Positions 11,178 to 23,142 of a stretch of DNA of 64,000 nucleotides are shown piece after piece; position 1 is the first letter of the stretch, and every line of letters starts with the position of its first letter. The stretch comes from Irpex lacteus (Eukaryota; Basidiomycota; Agaricomycetes; Polyporales; Irpicaceae): positions 1,736,001 through 1,800,000 of the forward strand of contig MQVO02000005.1 in NCBI GenBank assembly GCA_001986395.2, read 5' to 3'. Both the position numbers and the translations under genes were made by a program. The notes beneath the pieces were generated by a model. The model saw only the letters and a list, made by a program, of their open reading frames with translations. It made no database searches and was not told the DNA's origin.

Positions 11178-12894
11178 TTACTCCTCGTCTTCGTCCTCAT
11201 CGCTGTCATCTTGCTCCGACAAGAACTACATTCGGACGACGTCAGTAAGCGTTCGAGCGGGAGAACGGGAGTGCGGATATACCTTGACAAGAGGCGCAGT
11301 CGCGGCCAGGAAATGCTGCTTTCCCTGCGGCTTCGCGCCCTTCTGGTGCCAATAGATAATAGCCTGATCAGAAATACAGTCTTTGTTGTACAAAACCTGT
11401 TCGCCGAAATCAGTCATCCATAAAACGATAGAGACGACGAGACAAGAACGAACCTTGAGAATTTGAGGGAATGCTTTGATGATCCTCGTGTCTTCATACG
11501 AATATACTTGTACAGCGTTGATAAGAGCAACTTCAGTCTTAGGTCCGTTACAAAAGGGTTCGAGGATATCGGCGAAGTTCTGTCGCAATAGGTGATCAGA
11601 TCAATGGATTCTACGCAGAATACGAATAGAAGTGAATGCTCACCCCGACTTCGCGAACCGCATGGGCGTCATTCTGATCTTGACGAGCACTCCACTCAAC
11701 AGATGAGATCAGACCTTGCCAGATACACGAGATGAGTTCTGAGTCCGGGAGGGGGCGCTCCTGTTGCCTGGTCTTAATAGCCTCCACAATCTATGCACGT
11801 CTTAGTATTCTTTCTGGATCAGGGTTTCTAAAGCAAACTCACCTCAGCATGAGGCTCATCGTTACTAAGTGCATCTTTGATGGCAGCGATGATATTCTCT
11901 TTCAACGCCGCATACTGCTTCTTGGTCCACCAATCGGCGACTTGGGGCAAACCAGCCTTGCGGAAATGTTCGTCCACGAACTTATCCTGACGCTTGTTCA
12001 CCGGGAAGAACGCCAACAGATCTTTCACCCCACCCTTGCGAAGCGATGTAGAAAGGTGTTCCATTGACTGTTCGGTGAGATATGCACGGAAAATCAGCGT
12101 GACAACTTCGACCGCCACATCTACAAGGCAAGATAAAGTTAGCATTCTCGAGACGTGCGACAGTTTTAGTTCGCGTACCGTTCTTGACGAGATGGTCCTT
12201 GGTCAAACTGAGTATACAGCCACCCTGAGCAAGTCCCTGTGCGATCATAACTCCTGTAGCCACGGCGAGCTTCTCCCGCTGCGCATCGGACCAACGGTTG
12301 ACATACTGCAAAAGCGCGGGAAGAGCACGCTCTTCCAACGGTCGCTGCAAGTATTTGTACCTTGACTGTGCCTCAGCATACGTGGTAGATAGCGAACAGA
12401 ACGTCAATCCACGTACCTTCTGATAAGCTTGTTCAACACGTCAACGTATTGCTTCACGTCCGCCACCTCCACTGGCTCTTTGGCGTTGAAGATCGAGAAT
12501 GGCGATGGGGGTGCACCGTCATCGACGTAGCTCCCCCCGGGCTGCAACAGCCCGCCAACGAGCAAGATCTCAAAGAGGGCGTCTGCATACTTGAGGTATT
12601 CGAGAGTACCACCTGCTTGGACGAGTTTGTTGGTGTATCCGTCGAAGTCGTCTTTCGAGACGGTCTCGAGGTGTTTGTAGAGTTGGTCTCTGAAAACTAT
12701 CCAATGCACACCACGAGTTCGCAAAATGGACAGAACATAGATGGTAAACATATATTCTATGCAGTCGCGTGCCACGGATTTGAAGAAAACGCACCAGATG
12801 GTTCGTGCTTTGCGTGGGCCTTGACAGCGCCTTTCCTGGCTTTGATTCTGACCCCTTGCAGCGAAGGCTTGGCAGCGGCTTGTTGTGTAGACAT
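11178..12894 (-). CDS. 5MP / BZW family eIF5-mimic translation regulator
   Basis: 5MP proteins (BZW1/2 in animals) bind eIF2 and compete with eIF5, tuning start-codon choice. Eight exons (12795-12894, 12417-12696, 12179-12360, 11843-12120, 11644-11790, 11454-11579, 11283-11396, 11178-11225) keep phase throughout and give about 424 residues. The N-terminus (MSTQQAAAKPSLQGVRIKA) is followed by FRDQLYKHLETVSKDDFDGY, a MIF4G-like helical body (LEYLKYADALFEILLVGGLL; LVKNDVAVEVVTLIFRAYL), and a W2/eIF5C domain in the last 170 residues (FADILEPFCN; AIIYWHQKGAKPQGKQ). It ends in the acidic EQDDSDEDEDEE tail typical of W2 domains. Confidence 0.93.
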
Positions 12895-13333
12895 CCACAA
12901 GTTTCGAGACTATCGAAAGGAGTGGACTGAGGAAGAAGAAAATATAGAAAGATTGAAGAGGTGGTAAGTAAGAAAGAGCGCAACTTGAGATAGTTATGAC
13001 CTCAAATCAAACGCGCGTGGGCGGCAGTTGCCGACTCCTCGCATCGATCTTGTCGGTGCCCCGCTTTGACTGCTTTTGACGGACATGGCGTCTCAGGACC
13101 GACGTCTTCGTGTTTTGAATATTGTTCGACATTGAGGACTGTTGTTCGTCGTGCTGCATCGCATTTTGTTATCATCTGTATCAGAGTCACATAAACAAAG
13201 AACATCATAACACTACTATGTACATCTTGAGGAGTCATCCAGTCATATTATTCAAGAGCTATCTCGAGTGAAGCCAGTCAAGACACAACGGGAAAAATTA
13301 TCGTCACGAAGGGACCGCGCGCAACAGTGCATT
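12895..13333. other. intergenic, 5MP promoter side
   Basis: No frame is supported. Short minus-strand frames of 60-80 codons show no recognisable content. Confidence 0.45.
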
Positions 13334-16300
13334 TCACCACGCCTCTGGCATGGGCGGGAAGTCTCCAGTCCATCCGTTTGTATTCGCCATTTGCAAGAAA
13401 ATCCCATCCGAGCCGTTCACCGGTAACCCCAGGTCCGTCAAGTTCTGCAACACAAACCAACAATCTTCAGCATCCCATCAACGAATTCTGCAACATCGCA
13501 CAACACACCTGTTCTTGTAACCACAACGGAATCGCACTTGGACTGAATATCCTCTCGTCCGCCGTGGAAGGCCAAGTCACCACTCCCAGCTCCTCTCGCG
13601 TAAAAGGGGGCGGCGGAGGGGGTGGAGGCACGAGACTTGGATCCATGAACGCCGGGACTTCCATCGCGGGTTGTTGGTTCTGCATCACCCCGGGTACCAT
13701 ACCCATCTTGCGACGGAGGTTCGCGAGCATGATACGTAGTGTTAGGGCGTATCTGACAAACGGAATCCGGATAAGACATGTCAGAGGTCCGAGCTGAAAA
13801 CGGATAAGAGGGCATGGGACGTACCGCTCAGCCGCGACGTCTGACAACAGACTGGCCAGCTGCTCGACTTGGGCGGAGATCGCCGCGAGGTCGAGTTCAG
13901 CTGGGAAAAGGTTCGCCATCTTGAGAAGGAAAAGGCCGGAAAACGCAGCCGTGACTAGACTATCATGCACTGCATATCTCAAGGCCGCACTATCAAAAGC
14001 AAAACCAGTAAGTAACCGCCTATATTTAGATTCAAGGATGCTTACCGATGGGTTGGCGAGTTGAGAAGGTTGGAGAGACACGCGGTTGCTGCGTCCTTAG
14101 CCTGAAATGCAAGCTCGCGTTGTTCGAAAGGCATCTTGTCCCAGGAGACTCCGCGTAAAGCGACACAGACAAGCCAGAGCTTCGCGTAGTACAGTTCACC
14201 TGCGAGGATCTTCCGCTGAAGGGACTCCTCATCCATTGATTGGCCTTGGTGGAAATCAATTATTATTAGATTGTGGCATGTATCAGATGACAAGGCGCGA
14301 ACTTACGGTGTAATTCGTCCCAGTCCTGCCACCACTTGTCTAATGCAACGTTCGCCCTGCGTATAAAGGCCAGGGTGTTATGGTTCACTTGGCCATTGAG
14401 CGGGGAGAGCGTCTCGTAAATTTGAGCTGAGGGCAAGACATCAGTCGAAGTGAGAAACACGCACAAAAATCTCACACATACTTTTCTGTGCGATCAGCTC
14501 AACTTGCGCTACCAAGCGGACATCTGTGGGCGAGGTCATAGGGTGCTTCAGTAGAAGGCGGCAGTGCCTGATGGAGCCTTCATCTCTGAGGACGATGGGC
14601 CGGCCCGTTCCAAGGCTCATCCTGGGTTTTATTTAGCATCCCATTCAGGTATACCAATGACCATCACTTACTGATGATCGAACCAATACAAGCAGAGCCA
14701 AATACGAGCCGACACAACTACACAACTCCAGATTAGAAAAGCTCCTGACAATGAAGCGATCGATGGCTTACCAAGATCCCTCTCCTCTTCCTCCGTTCGT
14801 TTCTTGTTCGGCTCATCCGCCAACTTCTCCAACGCACGGTGCAAACCAAGATCGAGCGCCATACGCATAGCATGGCCACTCGGAAGCCAACCGTTCGTAG
14901 ACCATGCGGCCAAGAGTAGCATGCCCTGTACAGCTTCCTTCCTTACTACAGGGCCGAACAATGAGGAGCGAGCGATGCCTTGGGCCTCTTCAAGAGCTCG
15001 GTAGAAAGATGGTGAGAGTGGACCGGTGCCGCTGCGGATTTTGCTGGCTACGGCGAGGATGGCATCAAATGTCCAGGGTGAACGTTCCATGAGGCCTTCA
15101 TAGGTATCGTAGGCTGGGTCGAAGAGAGGTATAAAGATGTGGCAGCCGGAGAAGAAACTGTACGCATACAAAAATCAGTGACAAGTTGCTAATTGGTAAA
15201 GATAACAGCGTACATATGATAGAGCTCGCGAGCCTCGGCGTCCGAGACGAGACCCTGGAAGTGATCCATGGTTAGATGGAATGCGGTCAGTGAATTTATA
15301 TACGAGTATTCTGACCTTTTCGACGACATGTGGGAACGCATTACGCGGGATGGGCTCGGCTTTCTTGCGCTTCTTGACCCTGTCGTCCATTAATAAACGA
15401 TGAGTGATGGGTAATAATAGTGGAATCCTACCTGGGAGTGGATGCGGAAGGTGCTGCTGCCGCCTCGGCAGCTGCGTTCGCAAGGCCTTGGAGGGCCTCG
15501 ATAGGAGCGTTTAGGGTAGATCTTGGCAATGTGTCTTCCGATTCATCATCAGACGAAGGCGCGGTGCTGGGTACGATACCGTATGTTGCGTATTTGTGTG
15601 GCTGATTTCGGGGGTATGTCAGGTGGATTCTGGGAAGCAAAGGGCGCACATCGTACCGGAGGTGCAAAACCTGGCAGCGGCGGAAAGGGCCTGCCTGTGC
15701 GATGATCTGATGACGGTGGGGGGTTGTAGATGTCAGGGCCGCGCATGGGAGGACCGCTGGGTTGTTCACGGAAGCCTGGGGGCGGGCCTTGCTGGACTGC
15801 CGAGAGAATACGGTCCAGGGTGGACTGCATGCCTATCATTTGACTCTGCATGACCTGCGGCATGACTGAGCATGTTTCGTGACGAGGACACCGAGCTGGA
15901 AATAACATACCAAATATTGACCTTCGAGCCTGGAGAGTCGTCTGGGAAACGTGGCAATCAGCTGGGGGTGGGCCGGGGCAGAGAGGGCGGGCTTACTCGA
16001 CGCTACCTGCAGGCATCTGCTGCACATTTTTCTTCTCTGGTTTCTCAAAGATGCAAGGGGTGCCGCTTAGCTGACAGCGACGACAAGGGGCCTGCAGAGT
16101 ACAAGAGCCGGGCCGGGCGGATTGGCGGGCAGCAGAGTGAGTGGCGAGAATTGGAGGGGAAGCTCAGACCGCACCGACCGCTCACCTCGCCTTCACACCG
16201 ATTCTTTCCTTTTCGACAATTAGTGCATGCCCGCGCACCTCTCTTAGGTATATGACCTGGAGGAGGAGGCGCCTGTGCTGCATGGCCTTGCTGGTTGATC

Positions 16301-16440
16301 ATGCCATCCTGTTGAACAGTGCCGGGCATGCCTCCTTGGGGTGCGCCGTTGTACTGACTGCCGTCGAACTCGCTCGTTCTGCGACGTTTGTGCCCGTTCG
16401 GCTCACCGTACGAGGTCGGCGTGGTAGGCGACAATGACAT
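13334..16440 (-). CDS. Zn2Cys6 fungal transcription factor
   Basis: Fifteen exons join in phase to about 754 residues (first exon 16186-16440, then 15997-16091, 15911-15941, 15657-15854, 15432-15601, 15316-15379, 15214-15254, 14772-15157, 14672-14717, 14482-14621, 14307-14426, 14046-14244, 13825-13989, 13509-13752, 13334-13444). Residues 72-102 form a binuclear zinc cluster with spacing C-x2-C-x6-C-x5-C-x2-C-x6-C (ACTNCRKGKNRC / APCRRCQLSGTPC), split by the first intron. A short coiled coil follows (RLSRLEGQYLVMQSQM), then a Pro-rich linker, KKRKKAEPIPR and the fungal transcription factor middle domain (FFSGCHIFIPLFDPAYD; SARIWLCLYWFDHQMSLGTG). A run of eight prolines lies near the C-terminus. 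Target genes cannot be inferred. Confidence 0.94.
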
Positions 16441-17118
16441 GGGGATCGACAGGGGAGGCTCGGGGCGTTGGGGACCGCAGGAGAGGACGACCGGATCGCT
16501 CAGCTCACCCCCAAATGCGCGCTCAATGCGTGGGAATTAATTCTGTTAACGGCCATTGCATCAGCAGTACACCAGATCTGATCTCACTCGGGCTGTGGAA
16601 GTCCCCGACTCTCTTACTTCAGGTCGCTCTGCAATTTACTGCTCGCAATTTTTGTCCAAGTTATACTCATTCAGTTGTGTGATCGTTCTCGCTCTCTTAT
16701 CCCCTGACTATGCATAATGACTCAGGTAAACGACACTCCAAGCTATTTTCGCATATTTAAGCAAGAGTTACCACGGTGCGTCAGATAGAAATCCATGGAA
16801 AGCGATCTTCCTCTCTGATACTTCGACCTTGTGCTACATCTTACAGGTGACCTTCTTGCATCAACAGTCGATATGAGCTCGGGTATAGAGTGCAACTCTA
16901 ATGGCTACAGATATGGACACCCAGGCTGCATTTCAATAGCAGAACTCCCCTCTTTCTACCTCTTTCTACCGTTGGATTGCGACAGTGATTGTTGTCCTCA
17001 AGTCAATTCTATTGAGCTAATTAATATGTGGAGGCGGCCCGGTTTTGTGCAGATTGATAACGCAAAATAGGGTATAATAGACCTATGGGAAACTCTCATC
17101 AGTCTCACCGTTGACATC
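16441..17118. other. intergenic, upstream of the zinc-cluster factor
   Basis: No coding frame is supported. It marks the left edge of the low-density accessory island. Confidence 0.45.
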
Positions 17119-17453
17119 ATGGCCACGTACCGTCTGATCGTGCAGAAATCGAATACAGAAGAACACGACGACCATGTGCGCATGCATTGTACTTTTTGCA
17201 GGCGCAATACCCGTGAATGTGGCGGCAGGAACGGCTATAGGTTCACGACAGTAAAAGTACGTACGAGGGACATCTTCTCAAATCCAATGTGCTTACGGTT
17301 CGAGATGATTCGGTTCATTCACGTGTAGATGACTTTACGGTGACCTTTACGCCAGTGACCTTTGACATTTGTGAAGCCCCCGAAGACAATCTTGCTCCAG
17401 ATACTCATGTAGTCCCGGACCGCGGTTGTTTGTTGGCAGATTTACCTCCTTAG
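17119..17453 (+). CDS. hypothetical protein, possibly extending into downstream repeated exons
   Basis: Two exons (17119-17260 and 17329-17453, phase 1) give about 88 residues starting MATYRLIVQKSNTEEHDDH and including HDFTVTFTPVTFDICEAPED. No family is recognised. Further protein-like frames follow on the same strand: bases 17604-17753 read STFNVKETITNPDVHWTT and PRANWPEIPASTAKEHTC up to a GTAAGT donor, and an exon from 17840 reads NATLARTMFTSLANIPLRLEQ. The gene may therefore be longer, using a donor at 17409 instead of the stop. The downstream part consists of a triplicated cassette and may be decaying. Confidence 0.35.
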
Positions 17454-17876
17454 CTTGCATGAGCACCACGATAGCTCAGGCTGTTGTGGCAGGAAGTGTG
17501 CGGGGTATGAGAGTGGATCTACTACGCATCACTGAAAAATTGTTCATGGGGCGGCGAGTGGTATATTTTACTCTTGACGTCACAATCCTGAAATAAAACC
17601 TACAGCATCAGCAAGCACCCGTCCGGAGTACCTTCAACGTTAAAGAGACCATCACTAATCCGGACGTCCATTGGACGACGGATTTGGCACCACGTGCGAA
17701 CTGGCCGGAGATACCCGCATCGACTGCGAAAGAACACACTTGTCATTTAAGGTAAGTGTAGTAGTCGCACGACATTAGTCGCTTGTATCTTTCCCTACGC
17801 CGCCTTCCCTGTGCTGATACTCACTGCACTACTAATAGGCATAATGCTACTCTTGCGAGGACAATGTTCACAAGCC

Positions 17877-18480
17877 TGGCTAACATTCCTCTGAGGCTAG
17901 AGCAGTCGGACAACAGATACTTCAGAGAAGCTACATTAGCTTGGGAACATCTCGCAGCAACGTAAGTCTATCTGGCTGCGGCGTGCGATAATACTAGCTG
18001 ACTGAACTGTTAACACAGTCAACTATACCTTGCGCCGCTACGGCATGACGTCTGTTGGGTCGATTTTTTCTGCAGATGGACTTTGGAAAGTCAAACAGAG
18101 AGGACGCTGTTCATGAGGCTGACATACCTCTCAGTCTAGAATGGCCGGCCAACAGACGCACCAGGGAAATTGGATTGGCTTGGGGATGTCCTCTAGCACA
18201 ATTGTAAGTCTATGCGACTGCGGCGGGCGACGATAGAGCTGTCTTAGCTGTTAACACAGTCAACTATACCTCGCGCTGCCACGGTACGACGTCTCTTACA
18301 TCATTTATTTCTGCGGACTGTCTTTGAAAAGTCAAACAAAGAAGGCACGTAAGAGAACGATGTTTATGAGGCTGAATTACCTCTCAGTTTAGGGTGGCCG
18401 GCCAACAGACGTGTCAGGGAAATTGGACATGGCTTGGGAATATCTTTCAGCGTTGTAAGTCTATCTGGCCGTGGCGTGTG
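17877..18480. repeat. tandem triplication of an exon-intron cassette
   Basis: Three diverged direct copies start near 17877, 18119 and 18372 (units 242 and 253 bases, the third cut short). Each has an exon-like head (copy 1 IPLRLEQSDNRYFRE, copy 2 IPLSLEWPANRRTRE, copy 3 LPLSLGWPANRRVRE on the plus strand) followed by a gtaagtct donor at 17962, 18204 and 18455. Copies 1 and 2 also share the acceptor region gttaacacagtcaactatacc. The third copy shifts frame after RE. Duplication of one coding exon with its intron explains this. Confidence 0.75.
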
Positions 18481-18920
18481 TTTAGTATCATAATAATTGA
18501 TGTAAGCTGCAGTTTGCGTCGTCGCATTATATCGGCTATTGGATCCAGGCAGGCTGCAACAACTTGTTTTGAAACTTTGCTGTCGCAGGGTTGACTTGAA
18601 TTGTGTATTACTGGGCTACAAGGGCGTTTGAAGACGTCTTCACCAGAAAGCTTTCACTGCAAAGCGCATCTCCACCGTGACGCAGTGCAAGCAAGCTCTG
18701 TCCCGCCGGTCATTCTAAACTTTCGCCCATGCCCGTTAAGCTTACCGGTGGCAAGCGCATCTGTCTCTTAGTCTCATCTAATACTGATACTATGACGAAC
18801 ATTTACACGGTTATCAGGAACATCGTTCAACTCGAAATTCGATACAGCGGTCAGTTCTACCCCAGGTGAACAACTATGACGATGAGGAACGAAGGGATGT
18901 AGCGCTAGGTAGGAGGTACG

Positions 18921-18926
18921 TATAAA
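18921..18926 (+). promoter_or_regulatory. TATA box of secreted-protein paralog A
   Basis: The sequence tataaagagg begins 164 bases before the ATG at 19085. The same TATA plus purine-rich tail precedes all five paralogs at a similar distance. Confidence 0.6.
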
Positions 18927-19084
18927 GAGGATGAGGAATTGGAGGAATGGATCGGCAGCAACATTCAGTTGTATCATCGGCAGTCCTCAACTCTCTACCT
19001 GAAGAATAGTTGTACGTCCCCCATCCAAGCAATTCCTCCTGAAACAACACTAACAGGTTCACGACTTTTGGTTTTGCAGTTACG

Positions 19085-19359
19085 ATGCGTTTCACCGTCG
19101 CCGCCGCAGTCCTCTCCGTCGCCGCCAGCTCCAGTGCGGCGGCTTTGACAGAACGCCAAGTCTGCGTGCTCGTTCCCTGTGTTATCATGGGGGGCGTCGA
19201 TGCCATTGGCTGCTCTCCTGATACTACCTGCACGATTTTCGAGACTGCAGCAGTCCTAGGAGGAATTGCACTGGCAGCTGGAGTAAGTGCTTGTGCTTGG
19301 TATAACGGTAAAGACCTGACTCACAAACCGTCCGATAGATCTGCCAACCAGTGACCTAG
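19085..19359 (+). CDS. small secreted cysteine protein, paralog A
   Basis: Exons 19085-19282 and 19339-19359 (phase 0) give 72 residues. A signal peptide (MRFTVAAAVLSVAASSSA) is followed by the junction ALTERQ, which resembles a Kex2-type processing site. The mature part has five cysteines (VC, PC, GC, TC and the terminal IC) and hydrophobic Gly/Ala stretches (TAAVLGGIALAAG). The intron falls after a Gly codon and the second exon encodes only ICQPVT. Family architecture is shared with paralogs B-E. It is not a hydrophobin: the eight-cysteine pattern is absent. Function unknown; secretion is inferred. Confidence 0.7.
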
Positions 19360-20347
19360 CAGAACGTTACGGGACTTGGGGACAACATCCGGCATGTACA
19401 ACAAGGAATTATGAACGAAGAATTTAAGAATGAGCCTCTCAGTTCGTGCTTTCTGCGCTTGTTTAGGAAGGTCTGTGAAGAGCTTTGTGTCTGTCTTAGG
19501 AAGTCTGCGCTCAGATGGCATAGTGTGTACGTATGTGGCTATTCCAGGCTAGCCGCGCTGATGATCTCTGTGACAATCAGTAAGCACTGAGCACTGAGTA
19601 CCGAGTCCCAAGTCTTTACTAGTACGAGGTGCGGGCATTGCCGGTTCTATATAGCCTGGGATGGATCCCAACCACCGGGTGTTCTTATCCCTGACATGCT
19701 GTTTACTACTTGTTTACCGCACCTCGGGACCGCGGGGTGTGTCTTATGGTGAGAGCACTGATTCAATAATGACACGTCACTGTCTTCGGTTGAACACCCC
19801 CTCAGTCACAACATTTTACCGCGGATGCCAGAGTGTGAGAGTGTGAGGTTCCTATTATGTCACTGGGACTGGGTAGCAGGCCACGTTGCGAGCAATGCGT
19901 AGTGGTTCTATAGACTTTGCTGTGTCAATTCTATCTTGCATTCACATGCTTTGACGCGGGAGGGGCTGTACTGTTCGGGAGAGCATGGTGATAAGATAAC
20001 TACACCAACTCTTTGATTTTGATCGATGATAGTGAAGTTGCAGCCAACACGTTCAAGTGGAGTGCTATGGGTGCAAGTTCACGCCTGGAACATGATGCAC
20101 AGTGGCCCAACAGAGATAGTCTAAGCCTCTCGACCGTGACTCGAAAAACATGACCGACGTTAACATTTTCTTGTAAGGGGAGAACGCTATACTATTCTAT
20201 GAGCCCACCGAGTTAACCAGCTCCAGGGACCTGGTACTTATCCGTGATAGCAGCACAAATAGAAGGCACCTTGACCATGCAAAGAAGGTGGGTGTGCCAA
20301 CATGAGGGTACCAGCATAAGAGCATTCCCTCTAAAGATGCCTAGCTA
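19360..20347. other. no recognised gene
   Basis: Only short frames with no recognisable content were seen. Direct-repeat-like pieces (gcactgagcactgagtacc near 19585) are minor. Confidence 0.4.
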
Positions 20348-20584
20348 TCAAGACAATGTATGAGAAAATGAACGGTAAACTCGCGAACTGCTTAGCCATA
20401 CCGCACATAAGTGAACATGGAGATACTCATCTTGTTTGACGGTCCCGGATAGACTGATAGCCTGAGGTCTAGGGCCTTCAGGCGTCGCCAGGTGTCCTGC
20501 GTGACTCTCACGAGAAGGGTCGGTAACGGCGACGATGCCCTCCAATCCTACCAAAATGTCCTCTACTTTGATACAACTGCACAT
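20348..20584 (-). CDS. hypothetical frame divergent from paralog B
   Basis: An ATG at 20584 on the minus strand opens a frame reading MCSCIKVEDILVGLEG and later PRPQAISLSGTVKQ, open for 78 codons; a GTATCT donor around 20435 would give a spliced version. It begins 57 bases from the TATA box of paralog B, a head-to-head placement also seen beside paralogs D and E. No family is recognised and coding status is uncertain. Confidence 0.25.
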   Translation of the reverse strand: MCSCIKVEDILVGLEGIVAVTDPSRESHAGHLATPEGPRPQAISLSGTVKQDEYLHVHLCAVWLSSSRVYRSFSHTLS

Positions 20585-20640
20585 GGTACAGTCAGTGTCA
20601 GCATTGGCTTACCATTCCTATGGAGAACACGTCTTGAGCG

Positions 20641-20646
20641 TATAAA
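20641..20646 (+). promoter_or_regulatory. TATA box of secreted-protein paralog B
   Basis: tataaaagagg starts 164 bases before the ATG of paralog B, exactly the offset found for paralog A. Confidence 0.6.
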
Positions 20647-20804
20647 AGAGGCCCAATACTAGCATCGAGACCATAGCCCACAAACCACTCGTCCACGCAA
20701 GTGTAAGGACCATCGGATCGCCTACCGCTCACCTTAAACGTACGTCCCTCATTACAGACTTGAATCACAGCACAAGATCGATTGAGGTTGTCCAAGCAGC
20801 TACA

Positions 20805-21088
20805 ATGCGCGGTATCGTCGCTGCAGTCGTTTTCGCGGTTTTCTCTGTTGCAAGTGCGACAGCAATCGCTCCTCGAGCAGGACCTCTTTGTGTATCTGTG
20901 ACTGCCCCCAAAATCGGCACCGTCCAACCGATTCCATGCAAGTCAGATCTCACCTGCGACATCGAGGACATAGGGACCTTCAGCTTCGACGCTATTGATC
21001 TCACGTTCTCTGTGGGGGCAGGAGTAAGTTTCTCGAATTTATGTATGGATATAATGGTACTAACCTCGTTATAAAGAGCTGCATTTAG
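20805..21088 (+). CDS. small secreted cysteine protein, paralog B
   Basis: Exons 20805-21023 and 21077-21088 (phase 0) give 76 residues. A signal peptide (MRGIVAAVVFAVFSVASATA) is followed by IAPRAG. The mature region keeps the family cysteine pattern: LC, then IPC and LTC, then the last exon SCI. The segment DAIDLTFSVGAG precedes the intron, as in the other copies. B is one of the more diverged paralogs in its signal peptide and processing site. No function is known for the family. Confidence 0.65.
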
Positions 21089-22548
21089 GGACACAGATGG
21101 CATGCAGGAAGAGACATGTTGCTCCGAATAGATGAGGTTGGGAGAGACTCGGAGTACGCGCTCAGGGCATTATCCGAGTCAGCATTAGGATAGAGAAATA
21201 ACATCCCGTTGACAGTGCTAAAACGAGCGAAAATGAGACTGGTTGACTGAGTGGTGGGACTCACGACGTAGCGGGGAAGTACCGTCTCCCTAACAGTGCT
21301 GTCACGGATCGTATGCCCGTGTAGGTTACTGTTTGGCACAGATACGGGGAACACACCCGTAGTATTGCCCTGGGAAACAGCCAAGGGAGAGGTGATATCA
21401 ATGAGAGGGTCAGCTGAGACCAGTAAGATACCGAAACGAGAGCGGTGACATACACAGAGAGACACGGTCGAGCCCATGTTTGTATGATGAACCGACGGTT
21501 GAGGTAAGACGGTAGAGAACATGGGGTCAGGTTCTCAGGACCAAGGACGGAAGGGGTTCGGGATGTATAGTGTCGTTGCATGAAGAAGGCCAAACGGTGC
21601 TTCTGCTCCACAGCGATGACGACAAAGGTCATCTTAAGCATTCTCGAGCTCGCATTCTATTAGCATGGCAGTTAGCGGCGTTGTTCATACTCTCATATAG
21701 AAGCTGTCATATACCGAGGCTATTGCTTCTCTCCACGGGTATCTTGAGATGACGTGATGTCTAAATTTACCTTGATGAGCAATTCCATGCCACTCGAAAA
21801 TGCATGAACATGAAGGACTGGAACGTCGGGACTTACGGGTGGGTGCGCATGGTTGTTATCTAGTTTACGGTTCTGGTACATGCTACACGCGGAAAGCTTC
21901 GTCGTGTTGGATCGCTTTTCTGTGCAAAACGTAGTCAAATAGAAAATCAGCTACTAGAGTAAGAGATGGTCTTTGACGTCGGGAAGACAGTACGCACCGG
22001 ACCCCACGACGCTCGGCGCATCTTCTACCGGCGACTATTGTAGGCGGTATTGCTGTGAACGAGAATCCCGAGCAACATAGTAATCCTGGAAGGACGATAT
22101 CAGCGCCTTGTTCCGACATACATAGAACGAAGGCTTCGCCGCAGTACATAGGTTGAACAGAGCAGTGCAGACGCATGTTGAGGCCCCACCGGGAAGTTAC
22201 TCTCACACCATAAGTCTATCACAGTCGGCTGGTGCTCTGAGATGGCGAAGAGAATCACTTAAATATGCTCTGGGTATGAATCGTTGCTATTAGGGAAATG
22301 TATCTTGAGAAAAGCTCATAAGATAATTACTGGACGCTCACAGCCATCAATAAACGCTTCAGGGACTATGCTGTATGTATCATGGTCTGATATTTATTTC
22401 TGGGCGCTTGTGAAAGACTCTCCACTGTACTCTGTACCTAGAGTGGGTGAGAAGCTCGCTGACGGGAGAGCAGTGTCCGTATAGCCTAAATGACGTTTGA
22501 GAAGAATGCATGTCTCTAAACAGAGTGTACCAAAATATCAGCTCATAC
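21089..22548. other. no confident gene; long minus-strand frames of unknown meaning
   Basis: Overlapping minus-strand frames at 21085-21522 (145 codons), 21261-21641 (126 codons) and 21883-22206 (107 codons) show no family motif. They could be further exons or remnants of the gene suggested at 22549-22837. I could not build a consistent splice model. Confidence 0.3.
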
Positions 22549-22837
22549 CTGCTGATATGTACATTCATTTTTCTTGAAACGAGGGCGGCTCGTCGTCCTC
22601 CCATGAGAAGCGCAAAGTGTTTGAACCTCGGGAAGTGATAAATTATCAGGCTGCGCAGAACAGTCAACTTAGCTCACTGTTGAAACACTAACTAAACATC
22701 ACTCACAGCCTCTTATGACGACGACACATCTGCCGTTCTTCGCCAGCATTCAGCGACGTTAAACTATCAATTACGGCAGCACTAACCAGAAAGCCGACGA
22801 TGGCTACCGCATTGAGTCGTGCGGGAAATCCTCTCAT
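22549..22837 (-). CDS. exons of a hypothetical gene divergent from paralog C
   Basis: On the minus strand an ATG at 22837 opens MRGFPARLNAVAIVGFLVSA, with a hydrophobic segment, up to a GTGAGT donor at 22706. A second exon (22650-22549) continues in phase as LLIIYHFPRFKHFALLMGG and ends at a GTATGA donor. The frame is also open upstream of the ATG (QWESREGF), so this may not be the true start. The rest of the gene is unresolved. Family unknown. Confidence 0.25.
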
Positions 22838-22971
22838 GAATCCCTCCCGACTTTCCCACTGGTTTTTCCCTGTTGCAAATATGGCATTCGCGATTGCATG
22901 AGCACCGAAAAGTTGTTAGCTGCAACATAACAGAGCCTTGCAAGGCCAAAAATATTCGATCATCTTAGAAG

Positions 22972-22977
22972 TATAAA
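22972..22977 (+). promoter_or_regulatory. TATA box of secreted-protein paralog C
   Basis: tataaaaggagg starts 171 bases before the ATG of paralog C. Confidence 0.6.
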
Positions 22978-23142
22978 AGGAGGCAGTAGCAGAGACAAAG
23001 GGCAGCAACACTCGAACAAGTGTCCAACTCCAAACCCAACAGCAAACAAACTCACCGTCTGCACACAGTAAGCACAGTAAGTCAAATCTTCTTAGTGGTC
23101 GATGTCCACCAGCCAATCTATTCGCTGTCTTCATTAGTTACA

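Noticed and set aside
21085..22206. Possible multi-pass membrane protein on the minus strand
   Set aside because: Several overlapping frames have hydrophobic runs, but no exon chain kept phase and no family motif was found.
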